DNA from: UBA10677 sp045532295 | GTDB lineage: Bacteria; Bacillota; Clostridia; Christensenellales; Pumilibacteraceae | Direction of reading: 5' to 3' | Length of the DNA: 64,000 nt | Assembly: GCA_045532295.1 (NCBI GenBank) | Contig: JAZSFP010000007.1 | Coordinates: forward strand, 248,001-312,000 | Shown: one piece after another, positions 33,797-42,701 of the stretch | How positions within the stretch are numbered: the first letter of the stretch is position 1 | How the letters are laid out: every line of letters starts with the position of its first letter | The notes under the pieces: model-generated | The model's input: the letters and a program-made list of their open reading frames with translations, nothing else | Database searches by the model: none | What the model was told of the DNA's origin: nothing | Made by a program: the position numbers and the translations under genes

Positions 33797-33807
33797 GCGT
33801 TTAGAAT

Positions 33808-33839
33808 AAAAATAAGACCTCCCACTACGGAAGGTCTTA
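33808..33839 (-). terminator. intrinsic terminator of rplS
   Basis: On the minus strand TAAGACCT, a loop, AGGTCTTA and a T-rich tail, ten bases after the rplS stop. Confidence 0.88.
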
Positions 33840-33848
33840 CTCTTTTCG

Positions 33849-34193
33849 TTAGATTCTCTCGGAAATCTTTGCTGCTTTACCGGAAAGTTTACGAAGATAA
33901 TAAAGTTTTGCTCTTCTAACCTTACCGCGACGAACAACTTCGATTCTGTCGATTCTGGGGGAATGAAGGGGGAAAGTTCTCTCGATACCAACACCGAAGG
34001 AAACACGGCGTACGGTGAAGGACTCACGAACGCTACCATTCTTCTTGCTGATTACGATTCCTTCGAACGCCTGAAGACGCTCTCTCGAACCCTCGACAAC
34101 CTTTACGAAAACTTTAACGGTATCACCAACACTGAACGGGGTGATGTCAGTTTTCATATACTCTCTTTCAATTTGCTCAATAATGTTACTCAT
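33849..34193 (-). CDS. rplS: 50S ribosomal protein L19
   Basis: Large-subunit protein at the 30S-50S interface, 114 residues, the usual length. It shows the family core FSVGDTVKV, RLQAFEGIVI, ESFTVRRVSFGVGIERTFPLHSP and VRRGKVRRAKLYYLR. GGAGG precedes ATG 34193. In most Firmicutes rplS directly follows trmD; here trmD is 25 kb away and rplS is a single gene with its own promoter and terminator. Confidence 0.98.
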   Translation of the reverse strand: MSNIIEQIEREYMKTDITPFSVGDTVKVFVKVVEGSRERLQAFEGIVISKKNGSVRESFTVRRVSFGVGIERTFPLHSPRIDRIEVVRRGKVRRAKLYYLRKLSGKAAKISERI

Positions 34194-34270
34194 AATGACT
34201 TACCTCCTATAATTAACACGAGTACTTATAAACCGTCTGTCTACATTGGTCCACGCGCAGTCACTACAAT

Positions 34271-34299
34271 ATTATATATTAAATAGAAAATTTATGCAA
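34271..34299 (-). promoter_or_regulatory. sigma-A promoter of rplS
   Basis: TTGCAT (34294-34299), a 17-base spacer and TATAAT (34271-34276). The leader runs about 70 bases from 34264. An L19-binding leader is known in other bacteria, but I cannot identify one here. The -35 overlaps an inverted repeat (TTTATGCAA...TTGCATAAA, 34291-34314) that may end the tgt transcript. Confidence 0.8.
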
Positions 34300-34338
34300 G
34301 CGTTTTTGCATAAATTTCCAAAGATTTTAAATATTTTT

Positions 34339-35463
34339 TTACATATTACGATATTCTGGGCTATTTCTAAACTCGTTAACAAAATCCAAAAACCTATCTT
34401 CCATAATTGCTTGGCGAACTCTTGCCATAAGATTAACAAGATATGTGATATTGTGAAGACTTAGCATCCGTCCGCCAAGAATTTCTTCTACGTTTACAAG
34501 ATGGCGAAGGTATGCTTTCGTGTAATTTTGACAGCAATAGCAATCGCAGTTCTCATCAAGCGTAGTAAAATCTTCCTTATACTTTCCATTACGAACCACA
34601 ACTTTTCCTTTGGAGGTAAACGCCGTGCCGTTTCTCGCTATACGCGTAGGAAGAACACAGTCAAACATATCAATTCCGCGAAGAACACCCTCTACAAGAC
34701 AATCAGGACTACCAACACCCATAAGGTATCTTGGCATATTCTCAGGATAGAACGGGCGCATTTCATCCATCATTCGATACATTACGTCTTTAGGCTCACC
34801 AACAGATAGACCGCCGATAGCGATACCACATTCAGCATAAGGAATAGTTTCTTTAAGGGATTTAAGGCGTAAATCTTCATACATATTACCTTGAGCAATA
34901 GGGAAAAGCATTTGTTTTCCGTTTTGATGATAGTTTTTACATCTATCAAGCCAGTCAAGAGTAATCTTCATAGCCTTTTCCGCTTGCTTATGGTCAGAGC
35001 CGTATTCACTGCAAACATCAAAAGCCATAATAATATCCGCACCTAATGACTCCTGAATTTCCATAGCCTTCTCGGGAGTTATGAGGTGTTTACTACCGTC
35101 AATATGAGAATTGAAAGTTACGCCCTCGGGCGTTATTTTTCTAATGCCAGCAAGCGAAAAAACTTGAAATCCGCCACTATCCGTAAGTATAGGCTTATCC
35201 CATGCCATAAACTTATGAAGCCCGCCCGCTTTTTCAACGAGTTTATGTCCCGGGCGCATATAAAGATGGTATGTGTTTGCCAAAAGTATACTTGCGCCAG
35301 TGCGTTTTACCTCTTCAGGCGTTAGCGTTTTAACGGTTGCTTGAGTGCCAACAGGCATAAATACGGGGGTTTGAATTACTCCGTGTGGGGTAGTTAATTC
35401 ACCAACTCTTGCTCCTGACTGCTTGCATATATGTATTGTCTTGTATGAAAACTGACTACTCAT
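34339..35463 (-). CDS. tgt: queuine/preQ1 tRNA-guanine transglycosylase
   Basis: Exchanges G34 for preQ1 in tRNAs with GUN anticodons (Asp, Asn, His, Tyr). It has 374 residues. Visible are PVGTQATVKTL, the substrate-binding TDSGGFQVFSL, the catalytic Asp in GVLRGIDMFDCVLPTRIARNG and the zinc site CDCYCC...H. GAGG precedes ATG 35463. It lies 23 bases after queA on the same strand, and together they give epoxyqueuosine. No preQ1 synthesis gene or preQ1 riboswitch is seen here. Confidence 0.97.
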   Translation of the reverse strand: MSSQFSYKTIHICKQSGARVGELTTPHGVIQTPVFMPVGTQATVKTLTPEEVKRTGASILLANTYHLYMRPGHKLVEKAGGLHKFMAWDKPILTDSGGFQVFSLAGIRKITPEGVTFNSHIDGSKHLITPEKAMEIQESLGADIIMAFDVCSEYGSDHKQAEKAMKITLDWLDRCKNYHQNGKQMLFPIAQGNMYEDLRLKSLKETIPYAECGIAIGGLSVGEPKDVMYRMMDEMRPFYPENMPRYLMGVGSPDCLVEGVLRGIDMFDCVLPTRIARNGTAFTSKGKVVVRNGKYKEDFTTLDENCDCYCCQNYTKAYLRHLVNVEEILGGRMLSLHNITYLVNLMARVRQAIMEDRFLDFVNEFRNSPEYRNM

Positions 35464-35486
35464 TTATACCTCAATTAAGTTGATTT

Positions 35487-36506
35487 CTATTTTAGGAAGG
35501 TAGCATCACCAAAACTAAAGAACCTATAACGCTCTTTTACAGCCTCTTCGTAAAGAGAAAGTGCGTTCTCTCTGCCGATTAATGCTGATACGAGCATAAT
35601 TAAAGTGCTTTCTGGAAGATGAAAGTTAGTAACGAGTGCGTCTACCGTTTTAAATTCATATCCCGGATAAATAAATATCTCTGTATTTCCGCTCTCCGCC
35701 TTAACCTCGCCATCGTGCGACGCGCTTTCCAAAACGCGTACAGAAGTAGTACCTACGGCAATAACTCTTCTACCTTCTCGTTTTGCTTGGTTTATCTTTT
35801 CAGCAGAATCTTTGGATACGCTATAATATTCGCTGTGCATTTTATGGTCGAGAATATTATCCGTTTTTACGGGACGAAAAGTGCCAAGCCCAACGTGAAG
35901 TAAAACTTCAACGATTTCTACGCCCATATCCTTAATCTTTTGGATTAGTTCAGGAGTAAAATGCAGTCCGGCAGTAGGCGCTGCGCTTGAGCCGTCTTCT
36001 TTTGCGTAAACCGTTTGATAACGCTCACTATCTACCAACTTCTCGTGAATATAATGTGGTAGAGGCATTTCGCCGATTTGTGATAAGATATCTTCAAAAA
36101 CCCCGTCGTAGAAAAATCTTACTTTACGAAGTCCCTCTCCGATAAAATCGATAACTTCAGCGGTTAGGCTGTCTCCAAACTGTATTTTTGCGCCTATTAC
36201 CGCTTTTTTTGCGGGTTTTACGAGAACTTCCCAATCGGTTAGGTTAATCCTTTTATGCAACAAAAACTCCACTTTTGCACCCGTTTTAGCCTTATGTCCA
36301 TAAATGCGTGCAGGTAGTACCTTAGTGTTATTAATTACGAGAACGTCACCTTTTTTAAGATATTCTGGCAAATCGTAAAAATGCTTATGCTCTCTTTTTC
36401 CCGTTTTTTTATCGTAAATCAAAAGGCGAGAACTATCACGCGGATAAACTGGCGTTTGAGCAATGAGTTCTTCGGGTAAATTATAGAAAAAGTCGCTTTT
36501 ATTCAT
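35487..36506 (-). CDS. queA: S-adenosylmethionine:tRNA ribosyltransferase-isomerase QueA
   Basis: Adds the epoxycyclopentane ring to preQ1-tRNA from SAM. It has 339 residues from ATG 36506. The N-terminus DFFYNLPEELIAQTPVYPRDSSRL and the AAPTAGLHFTPELI segment are diagnostic. I start at 36506 because it overlaps the ruvB stop by eight bases with AAGGATG upstream; the longer ORF start would lie deep inside ruvB. It is the fourth gene of the ruvC-ruvA-ruvB-queA-tgt run, the standard Firmicute order. Confidence 0.97.
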   Translation of the reverse strand: MNKSDFFYNLPEELIAQTPVYPRDSSRLLIYDKKTGKREHKHFYDLPEYLKKGDVLVINNTKVLPARIYGHKAKTGAKVEFLLHKRINLTDWEVLVKPAKKAVIGAKIQFGDSLTAEVIDFIGEGLRKVRFFYDGVFEDILSQIGEMPLPHYIHEKLVDSERYQTVYAKEDGSSAAPTAGLHFTPELIQKIKDMGVEIVEVLLHVGLGTFRPVKTDNILDHKMHSEYYSVSKDSAEKINQAKREGRRVIAVGTTSVRVLESASHDGEVKAESGNTEIFIYPGYEFKTVDALVTNFHLPESTLIMLVSALIGRENALSLYEEAVKERYRFFSFGDATFLK

Positions 36507-37554
36507 CACTTTCATCCTTAAGTTTATCAAACATAGAAAGTTGCACCGCTTTTTCTTCGGCAACTTTGTAACCCATATGCTCGTAAGCGTCTCTTAAGCA
36601 AATTCTGCCTCGAGGCGTTCTTGCAATAAATCCTAACTGAAGAAGGTACGGCTCTACAACGTCTTCAATCGTGCCGGGATCTTCGTTAATTGCTGCCGCT
36701 ACGGTATCGAGTCCAACTGGACCACCGCCAAACTTAGTAATCATAGTTTTAAGCATACGACGGTCCATTACGTCAAGTCCTAGTTCGTCTATCTCTAAAA
36801 ACTCAAGTGCCTTATTGACCATTTTAATATCAATAATTCCCTCGCCGATTACCACGGCGAAGTCGCGTACACGCTTAAGAAGTCTATTTGCAATACGAGG
36901 AGTACCACGAGAACGGCGCGAAAGTTCAAGCGCAGCGTCCTGGGATATTTCAATATTAAGAATTTTAGCAGAACGATTGATGATTTGCGCAAGATCCTCT
37001 GGCGTATACATTTCAAGACGACATATTACTCCAAAACGGTCGCGGAAAGGACCGGTAAGCATTCCCACTCTAGTGGTTGCTCCAACGAGCGTAAATTTAT
37101 TAAGGTTAATACGCATCGTTTTTGCTGCAGGACCTTTTCCGAGCACGATATCAAACGCGTAATCTTCCATCGCCGAATATAGTTTTTCTTCCACTGAACG
37201 ATTAAGCGCGTGAATTTCATCAACGAAAAGCACCTCGTTCTCTTCAAGGTTGGTTAAAATTGCAGCAAGGTCGCCTGCATGTTCGATTGCCGGTCCACTA
37301 GTGATCTTGATAGGAACGCCAAGTTCGTTAGCAATAATGTGCGACATAGTAGTTTTACCAAGCCCCGGAGGACCGTATAAAAGTACGTGGTCAAGCGCAT
37401 CGCCACGTTTTTTACTTGCCTCGATGAAAATTTTAAGGTTATTTTTTACTTTTTCCTGTCCTACGTAATCATTAAAGTTTTTAGGGCGGAGTGAAGTTTC
37501 CACTTCTTCTTCGCCTAAATTCATAGAACTTGAAATAAATCTCTCGTCTTCCAT
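36499..37554 (-). CDS. ruvB: Holliday junction branch-migration helicase RuvB
   Basis: AAA+ motor that drives branch migration with RuvA, 351 residues. Walker A is GPPGLGKT, Walker B LFVDEIHALN, sensor 1 VGATTR, and the arginine finger lies in GPFRDRFG. The C-terminal winged helix covers about 270-330. ATG 37554 is preceded by GGTG. It overlaps queA by eight bases and follows ruvA by eight bases. Confidence 0.98.
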   Translation of the reverse strand: MEDERFISSSMNLGEEEVETSLRPKNFNDYVGQEKVKNNLKIFIEASKKRGDALDHVLLYGPPGLGKTTMSHIIANELGVPIKITSGPAIEHAGDLAAILTNLEENEVLFVDEIHALNRSVEEKLYSAMEDYAFDIVLGKGPAAKTMRINLNKFTLVGATTRVGMLTGPFRDRFGVICRLEMYTPEDLAQIINRSAKILNIEISQDAALELSRRSRGTPRIANRLLKRVRDFAVVIGEGIIDIKMVNKALEFLEIDELGLDVMDRRMLKTMITKFGGGPVGLDTVAAAINEDPGTIEDVVEPYLLQLGFIARTPRGRICLRDAYEHMGYKVAEEKAVQLSMFDKLKDESDE

Positions 37555-37562
37555 ACTACACC

Positions 37563-38156
37563 TTAACTATTTTTAATTGCCTTAAAGATAATTTCTTCAA
37601 GCGACATTCCATCTTTTTGTACCCGTAAAACGGCGTCAGTTGCCTCTGCTTTCGTATAACCTAAAGTCATAATAGCGCTAACAGCCTCTTCATTTACGGT
37701 AGCGGTTTGAACGGGCGTAGAAATTGAAACAGTCATATTATCGCCGTCAGCAAGCGCGTTAACCTTGTCTTTGAGTTCGAGAATAATTCTTTCCGCCGTT
37801 TTCTTTCCTACTCCTTTAACTTTAGATAACGCCTTAACGTCGCCTTTAACGACGGAAAGAGCAAGAGTTTCAACCGACATACCACTTAAGACGGTAAGCG
37901 CAAGTTTAGGACCTACGCCACTAATTTCAATAAGTTTAAGAAACATTGCTCGCTCGTTGAGTGAATAAAATCCAAATAAACTCATATCGTCTTCACGAAC
38001 ACAAAGTTTACAGTAAACTTTAACTTCGCCTTCCTTTTGAGAAAGTTCACTTATAGCGTAAGTACTGGCGTTAAGTTCGTAGCCTATTCCGTTATTTTCA
38101 ATTACGATTGTGTTTTCCTTAGCGTCCGCTACTTTTCCTTTAATGTAATCGTACAT
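37563..38156 (-). CDS. ruvA: Holliday junction-binding protein RuvA
   Basis: Tetrameric protein that clamps Holliday junctions and recruits RuvB, 197 residues. It has an OB-fold N-terminal domain (about 1-62), two helix-hairpin-helix motifs (EISGVGPKLALTVLS and KVKGVGKKTAERIILEL) and a small C-terminal RuvB-binding domain after an acidic linker. GGAG is four bases before ATG 38156. It lies 10 bases after ruvC. Confidence 0.97.
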   Translation of the reverse strand: MYDYIKGKVADAKENTIVIENNGIGYELNASTYAISELSQKEGEVKVYCKLCVREDDMSLFGFYSLNERAMFLKLIEISGVGPKLALTVLSGMSVETLALSVVKGDVKALSKVKGVGKKTAERIILELKDKVNALADGDNMTVSISTPVQTATVNEEAVSAIMTLGYTKAEATDAVLRVQKDGMSLEEIIFKAIKNS

Positions 38157-38166
38157 AATTTCTCCG

Positions 38167-38658
38167 TTATATTAATACTCTTTGATTGTAACCGCAAGTA
38201 TTTGCGTGACATATCGCAATAGCGAGCGCGTCTGCGGCATCATCAGGCTTTGGTTCAGTTTTAAGGTTGAGCATCATTTTAACCATATATTGTACTTGTT
38301 TTTTATCCGCTCTGCCGTTGCCGGTAAGCGATTGTTTCACCATAAGTGGAGTGTATTCAAATAATCTTCCGCACTCTCTTACCGCACAAAGTAAAATCAC
38401 TCCTCGCGCTTGCGCAACTTTAATACCCGTCGTAATATTCGTATTAAAGAAAAGTTCTTCAACCGCTATCTCGTCAGGCTTGTACTTTTCAATTAGCGAA
38501 TGTAACGCGTCGTATAAAATTGCAAGGCGAACGGCTATATCCTCGTCCTTAGGCGTTTGTATTACGCCATAATCAACGGGCGTTATTTTTGAGCCGTTTT
38601 TCTCGATTACGCCATAACCGATTATACCGTAACCAGGGTCAATTCCTAAAATTATCAA
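38167..38658 (-). CDS. ruvC: Holliday junction resolvase RuvC
   Basis: Endonuclease that resolves Holliday junctions, 163 residues with an RNase H-like fold. The acidic catalytic set is visible: Asp in GIDPGYG, Glu in AVEELFF, and the Asp pair in PDDAADALAIAICH. The start is TTG 38658 with GGAG six bases upstream. It is the first gene of the ruv-que-tgt operon and lies head-to-head with the ArgH-like gene. Confidence 0.96.
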   Translation of the reverse strand: MIILGIDPGYGIIGYGVIEKNGSKITPVDYGVIQTPKDEDIAVRLAILYDALHSLIEKYKPDEIAVEELFFNTNITTGIKVAQARGVILLCAVRECGRLFEYTPLMVKQSLTGNGRADKKQVQYMVKMMLNLKTEPKPDDAADALAIAICHANTCGYNQRVLI

Positions 38659-38685
38659 AATATGCTCCTAAATTCTTGATATTTT

Positions 38686-38714
38686 TTGAAAAATGTATTA
38701 TTATATTATATATA
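38686..38714 (+). promoter_or_regulatory. putative promoter of the ArgH-like gene
   Basis: TTGAAA (38686-38691), a 17-base spacer and TATATA (38709-38714), or TATAAT two bases on with a 19-base spacer. The leader to ATG 38792 is about 70 bases and holds no hairpin I can support. Confidence 0.55.
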
Positions 38715-38791
38715 ATGATACTATTAATTCGCAAATATGTCAATCAATTGAGGCTTAAAGCCGAAACAAAACTTTTTAAAGGGGTAAAATT

Positions 38792-40141
38792 ATGAATTAT
38801 TGGGATGAAAATTATACTCAAAATGCAACGCTCGAAGTAAAAGCAGATAAACGCTTTTATAAGCACGACATAATGGGAACGATTGCACACATTACAATGC
38901 TTTCAGAACAGGGCTACATATCTCAAAGTGACAGCGAGGTAATTCAAAAAGCGCTCACTCAAATTTTCTACGATATTACCGAAGAAAAACTATCGCTTAC
39001 GGGCGTTAGCAACGTTTTTGCATTTCTTGACGAAGAACTTAGCGGACGCATCGGCGAACTGTCCTCCAAAGTAAATATTGCAAGAACGACTAACGAAAGA
39101 CTTTTGCTTGACGCAAGGATGTATGCAAAGGAACTTTCTAATGAACTAATTGAAAAACTTGAACAATTAATTCTAACTGCGCTAAATATTGCTGAAAATC
39201 AAACTACGACTTTCATAAATAGTGAAACTTTTGGCTATCCTTCTCAGCCTACCACTATTGCTCATACCGTTTGCGCTCATATAGAATCGTTCGTTCGTGA
39301 TATTAATCTTTTCAATTCAGCAATTTCCTCTTCATCAGTTATGCCTTTATATAGCGGATACGGTACGGGCATTAGAATGAACGTGGATAAAAAACGCGTT
39401 GCATCACTTCTTGGTTTTAACGAGGTTGCTCAAAATACTTTAGACGGAATAAACGATACGTCGTTTATAAATTCACTTAATTTTGCAATTACTGAAACTG
39501 CAAAAGATATTTCTTCGTTCGCAAAATCGTTATACGGTTGGTTAAAATCTGGCATTATATCACTTTCTTCCCTTTCCGTTTCTCCCGTTTCATACGGAAG
39601 ATTAACGTTTGACACGTTATCTGAAATTACCTCTAAAACCGCGATTTGCATTAGCGCTCAGTCTACCGCTAACATTATTGAACTTACTTCTACTTCAGCA
39701 AATATTTTGGATATTATTTCAACAATGTTTGAATCGCAAAACGCTATTGAGTGCATTTTTGATGATATATTCTCTACTTTGGAAAAAGTTGCGTTTAATG
39801 AGCAAACGGCGCTTAAAGAGGCTACCGCAAACTACACTACTGCTATTGATTGCGTAAACTATCTCGTATCTAAAGGCGAAAATTTGTCTACTGCTTATGA
39901 AATAGTTGGTAAGATTTGCGAATACTGTGAAATTAACAATAAACGACTTGATACTATTGCTTTTGAAGTTTACGAGCAATTCTCACCTCTTTTTGAAAAT
40001 GATATTATTCCTGCTATGCGTGTTAAAAATGCGGTTAGACTTCGTAAAAACGTTGGCGAGCCAAGCGACGTTTCAGTTAGAGCCGAAATTAGAGCAATAA
40101 AAAGGAAACTTAATAAACTATTACCAAGCGAACAAGAGTAA
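38792..40141 (+). CDS. argininosuccinate-lyase-like protein lacking catalytic signatures
   Basis: Protein of 449 residues with the length and layout of argininosuccinate lyase. The N-terminal RFYKHDIMGTIAHITML matches the ArgH helix around the conserved DI-GS-A, and LLGFNEVAQNTLDGINDTSF matches the ArgH segment LGF-x-NSLDAVSDRDF. The hallmarks of catalysis are missing: HTGRSRND is replaced by NIARTTNE (95-102), the GYTHLQ histidine region reads ETFGYPSQP (145-153), and the catalytic loop SSxMPQKKNP is replaced by SPVSYGRLTF (264-273). It is intact, with AGGGG before its ATG and a terminator after it, so it is expressed but probably not a lyase. No arginine genes are nearby. Function unknown. 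Confidence 0.8.
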   Translation: MNYWDENYTQNATLEVKADKRFYKHDIMGTIAHITMLSEQGYISQSDSEVIQKALTQIFYDITEEKLSLTGVSNVFAFLDEELSGRIGELSSKVNIARTTNERLLLDARMYAKELSNELIEKLEQLILTALNIAENQTTTFINSETFGYPSQPTTIAHTVCAHIESFVRDINLFNSAISSSSVMPLYSGYGTGIRMNVDKKRVASLLGFNEVAQNTLDGINDTSFINSLNFAITETAKDISSFAKSLYGWLKSGIISLSSLSVSPVSYGRLTFDTLSEITSKTAICISAQSTANIIELTSTSANILDIISTMFESQNAIECIFDDIFSTLEKVAFNEQTALKEATANYTTAIDCVNYLVSKGENLSTAYEIVGKICEYCEINNKRLDTIAFEVYEQFSPLFENDIIPAMRVKNAVRLRKNVGEPSDVSVRAEIRAIKRKLNKLLPSEQE

Positions 40142-40145
40142 TAAT

Positions 40146-40174
40146 AAAAAACGGAGCAACTGCTCCGTTTTTTT
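40146..40174. terminator. bidirectional hairpin terminator
   Basis: An A-run, an 8-bp stem ACGGAGCA/TGCTCCGT with a two-base loop, and a T-run, between the convergent ArgH-like and radC genes. Confidence 0.92.
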
Positions 40175-40175
40175 A

Positions 40176-41456
40176 TTAGAAATCATCGGGATATTCCGTA
40201 TCGTCAAACTCAAGATTCTCTAAGAAAGTTTTATACTCTTCATCATCAACCGTCAACTCTTTTTCTTTTTTAACGGCTTTAGTTTTAGTACCCTTATATT
40301 TTTGAGGCGTATCTGGTAATGGAAATACAAGATAATCGCTATCATCTTCAAAAATAGTCATATCTTCAGCAGAATCAAAGTCGCTCAATCTTGGTCGCAA
40401 AATTTTCAACTCACTATCGGCTTTACCCTTAATATCGGTCATAGACTGTTTTAAGTGATAAAACTCATTCCACATAAGTTCCGTATCACTGCCGGGATCA
40501 GTGTTTCTCGCCTCTTCTAAACGACTCTTAAAATAATCAATAGAATTGCGTTCAAGATATTCAAGCATAGCGTCAAACTTAGAATTTGCTTGTAATATTC
40601 CAGGCGTTTCTGAATCCATCATAAGAACGTGCTCCATAAGGTCGTGCAAAAACACCTTACGCTCGGGTTTTGAATCGGAAAGTTTAGTTTTTCCAGTAAC
40701 CTCAATAAAGTCGCTAACAATCTTATCCATAATACCAGAGTTATGAAAACTAAATACTTTGTTTTCGTAAAAGATTGCGTGTTCAATCAGTTTTATTCCC
40801 GAAAGGGATAAAGCGTGATTGAGTTTTATCGTAAGGTTCATATCTGCGTCAGAAATGGAGACGTCGCCAACGGGATGGTTATGAGCAATTGCAACGTACG
40901 ATGCGCCTTCGTTGAGCGCACGATAAACGGCGTCTTCAATAGGAACGATTACTTCTGTCGGAGAAGAATTTTGATAAGTATGATGAGTTATAAGTTTATA
41001 GTGGCTATCGAACAAGAAAAGCATAAACATCTCCGTTCTTCTACCTATAAAGAAAGACTGCATATGGTTAAGAAGTTCGCTTGGAACGTCCATAGACCCT
41101 TTCCTGTATTCAGAACGCGACATCAAGATTACTCTACGTGCTAAAGGCATCAGAGCGGGAAGCAAGTACGACGCGCTTACGGTCATCCCTTTAAATTTAA
41201 TCAATTGCGACGGCGCAACGTAGAAAACTGACGCAAGCGAGCCAAAATGATCGATAAGTTCGTGTGCAAGTTTATTAGTATCTCGACGAGGAATCACAAG
41301 CGATAAAATGTACTCAAGTATTTCGTGGTCGGCAAAGGTTTTAAACTCAGGATCAAAATTGATTTTGTTTCTAAGCCTTTCACGATGTCCTGCGTGAATA
41401 CCAGTTTTCTTTTTTGTAAGTTCCTCTATCGTCTTATTGTCTCTATCTCTAACCAT
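40176..41456 (-). CDS. radC: RadC-like JAB/MPN protein with long C-terminal extension
   Basis: RadC (UPF0758) protein of 426 residues, nearly twice the usual 220-230. The N-terminal helical part (HAGHRERLR...HEILEYILSLVIPRRDT) and the JAB metalloprotease-like domain (about 100-250) are intact, including EVIVPIEDAVYRAL and the metal site HNHPVGDVSISDAD. Residues about 255-426 form a charged, acidic extension that ends in a run of Asp/Glu-rich segments and that I cannot assign. RadC's link to DNA repair is doubtful and its true role unknown. It starts four bases after proA at ATG 41456 and is the last gene of its operon. Confidence 0.88.
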   Translation of the reverse strand: MVRDRDNKTIEELTKKKTGIHAGHRERLRNKINFDPEFKTFADHEILEYILSLVIPRRDTNKLAHELIDHFGSLASVFYVAPSQLIKFKGMTVSASYLLPALMPLARRVILMSRSEYRKGSMDVPSELLNHMQSFFIGRRTEMFMLFLFDSHYKLITHHTYQNSSPTEVIVPIEDAVYRALNEGASYVAIAHNHPVGDVSISDADMNLTIKLNHALSLSGIKLIEHAIFYENKVFSFHNSGIMDKIVSDFIEVTGKTKLSDSKPERKVFLHDLMEHVLMMDSETPGILQANSKFDAMLEYLERNSIDYFKSRLEEARNTDPGSDTELMWNEFYHLKQSMTDIKGKADSELKILRPRLSDFDSAEDMTIFEDDSDYLVFPLPDTPQKYKGTKTKAVKKEKELTVDDEEYKTFLENLEFDDTEYPDDF

Positions 41457-41459
41457 ATA

Positions 41460-42701
41460 TTACTTTCTCGTCTGACCGTTTCCGCTTATAACGTACTTAG
41501 TAGAAGTTAATTCTCTAAGTCCAAGAGGTCCTCTTGCGTGTAATTTTTGCGTAGAAATACCCATTTCTGCGCCAAGTCCAAACTCAAATCCATCCGTGAA
41601 CGCCGTTGATACGTTGTGGTATACCGCCGCGCTATCTACGTAGCGTTGAAAATACGCAACCGCGCTCTCGTCTTTAGCAATAATAGTGTCACTATGCGAC
41701 GAGCCATATTTATTGATATGTTCAACCGCCTCTTTATAATCCTTTACGACTTTACACGAAATAGCAAGTCCAAGATATTCGGTTGCATAATCTTCGTCAG
41801 TTGCAGGAGTTACGCCATCACAAACGCTACAAGTTTTTTCACAGCCGTACACGGTTACTCCATTTTTCGTAAGATCAGCGATAATATCAGGAAGGAACTT
41901 TTTATATACGCTTTCGTCAATCAAAATACTCTCGGTTGCATTACATACGCTTAATCTACGCAGTTTTCCGTTATGAATAAGTTTAATAGCCATATCCTTA
42001 TCGGCGCTTTCGTGCACGTAAGCGTGACAATTACCCGTGCCCGTTTCAATTACGGGAACGGTAGAATTTTCAACGACCGCTTGAATAAGTCGCGCAGATC
42101 CTCTCGGGATAAGTACGTCAATTAGTCCACGAGCAGTCATCATTGCAAATGAACTTTCGTGAGAAAGGTCAAGAACAAGTTGAATAAAATCACTCTTAAA
42201 TCCGTTGTTTTCAAGCGTTTCTTGGATAATTGCAACTAATTTCTTGTTAGACTCAATCGCATCGCGACTACCGCGTAACACTACGGCGTTACTCGTCTTT
42301 AAACAAAGTCCGATAGCGTCAACTGTAACGTTGGGACGAGCCTCGTATATTATTCCGATAACACCAAAAGGAACTCTAACTTTTTTAATATTAAGTTGAG
42401 CGTAATTTTGATAATCGTCAACGACTTCGCCCACGGGGTCGTCAAGTTCGATAAGTTTCAAAAGCCCTTCACTCATACCTGCAATTCTCGTTTCGTTTAG
42501 CATAAGACGGTCAAGAATATGCTTAGGCTTTTCGGCGTTGGTTTCAAGGTCAATCTTGTTTGCAGAAATAATTTCATCCGCGCGAGAAACGAGCGCTTTA
42601 GCGATATGCGAAAGCATTTCGTTCTTTTGGGCAGTAGTGAGCGAGAGAAGATAGGGCGCGGCTTGTTTCGCAAGCACGCAATTTTCTCTAACGGTAATCA
42701 C
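41460..42701 (-). CDS. proA: gamma-glutamyl phosphate reductase
   Basis: NADPH-dependent reduction of gamma-glutamyl phosphate to glutamate semialdehyde in proline synthesis. It has 413 residues of the aldehyde dehydrogenase superfamily, with LIPRGSARLIQAV, the ETGTGNCHAYVHE segment and the catalytic Cys in SVCNATESILID. The start is GTG 42701, overlapping the yebC stop by one base, with GGAGG in the last yebC codons. proB, the kinase partner usually adjacent, is not in the window. Confidence 0.96.
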   Translation of the reverse strand: MITVRENCVLAKQAAPYLLSLTTAQKNEMLSHIAKALVSRADEIISANKIDLETNAEKPKHILDRLMLNETRIAGMSEGLLKLIELDDPVGEVVDDYQNYAQLNIKKVRVPFGVIGIIYEARPNVTVDAIGLCLKTSNAVVLRGSRDAIESNKKLVAIIQETLENNGFKSDFIQLVLDLSHESSFAMMTARGLIDVLIPRGSARLIQAVVENSTVPVIETGTGNCHAYVHESADKDMAIKLIHNGKLRRLSVCNATESILIDESVYKKFLPDIIADLTKNGVTVYGCEKTCSVCDGVTPATDEDYATEYLGLAISCKVVKDYKEAVEHINKYGSSHSDTIIAKDESAVAYFQRYVDSAAVYHNVSTAFTDGFEFGLGAEMGISTQKLHARGPLGLRELTSTKYVISGNGQTRK

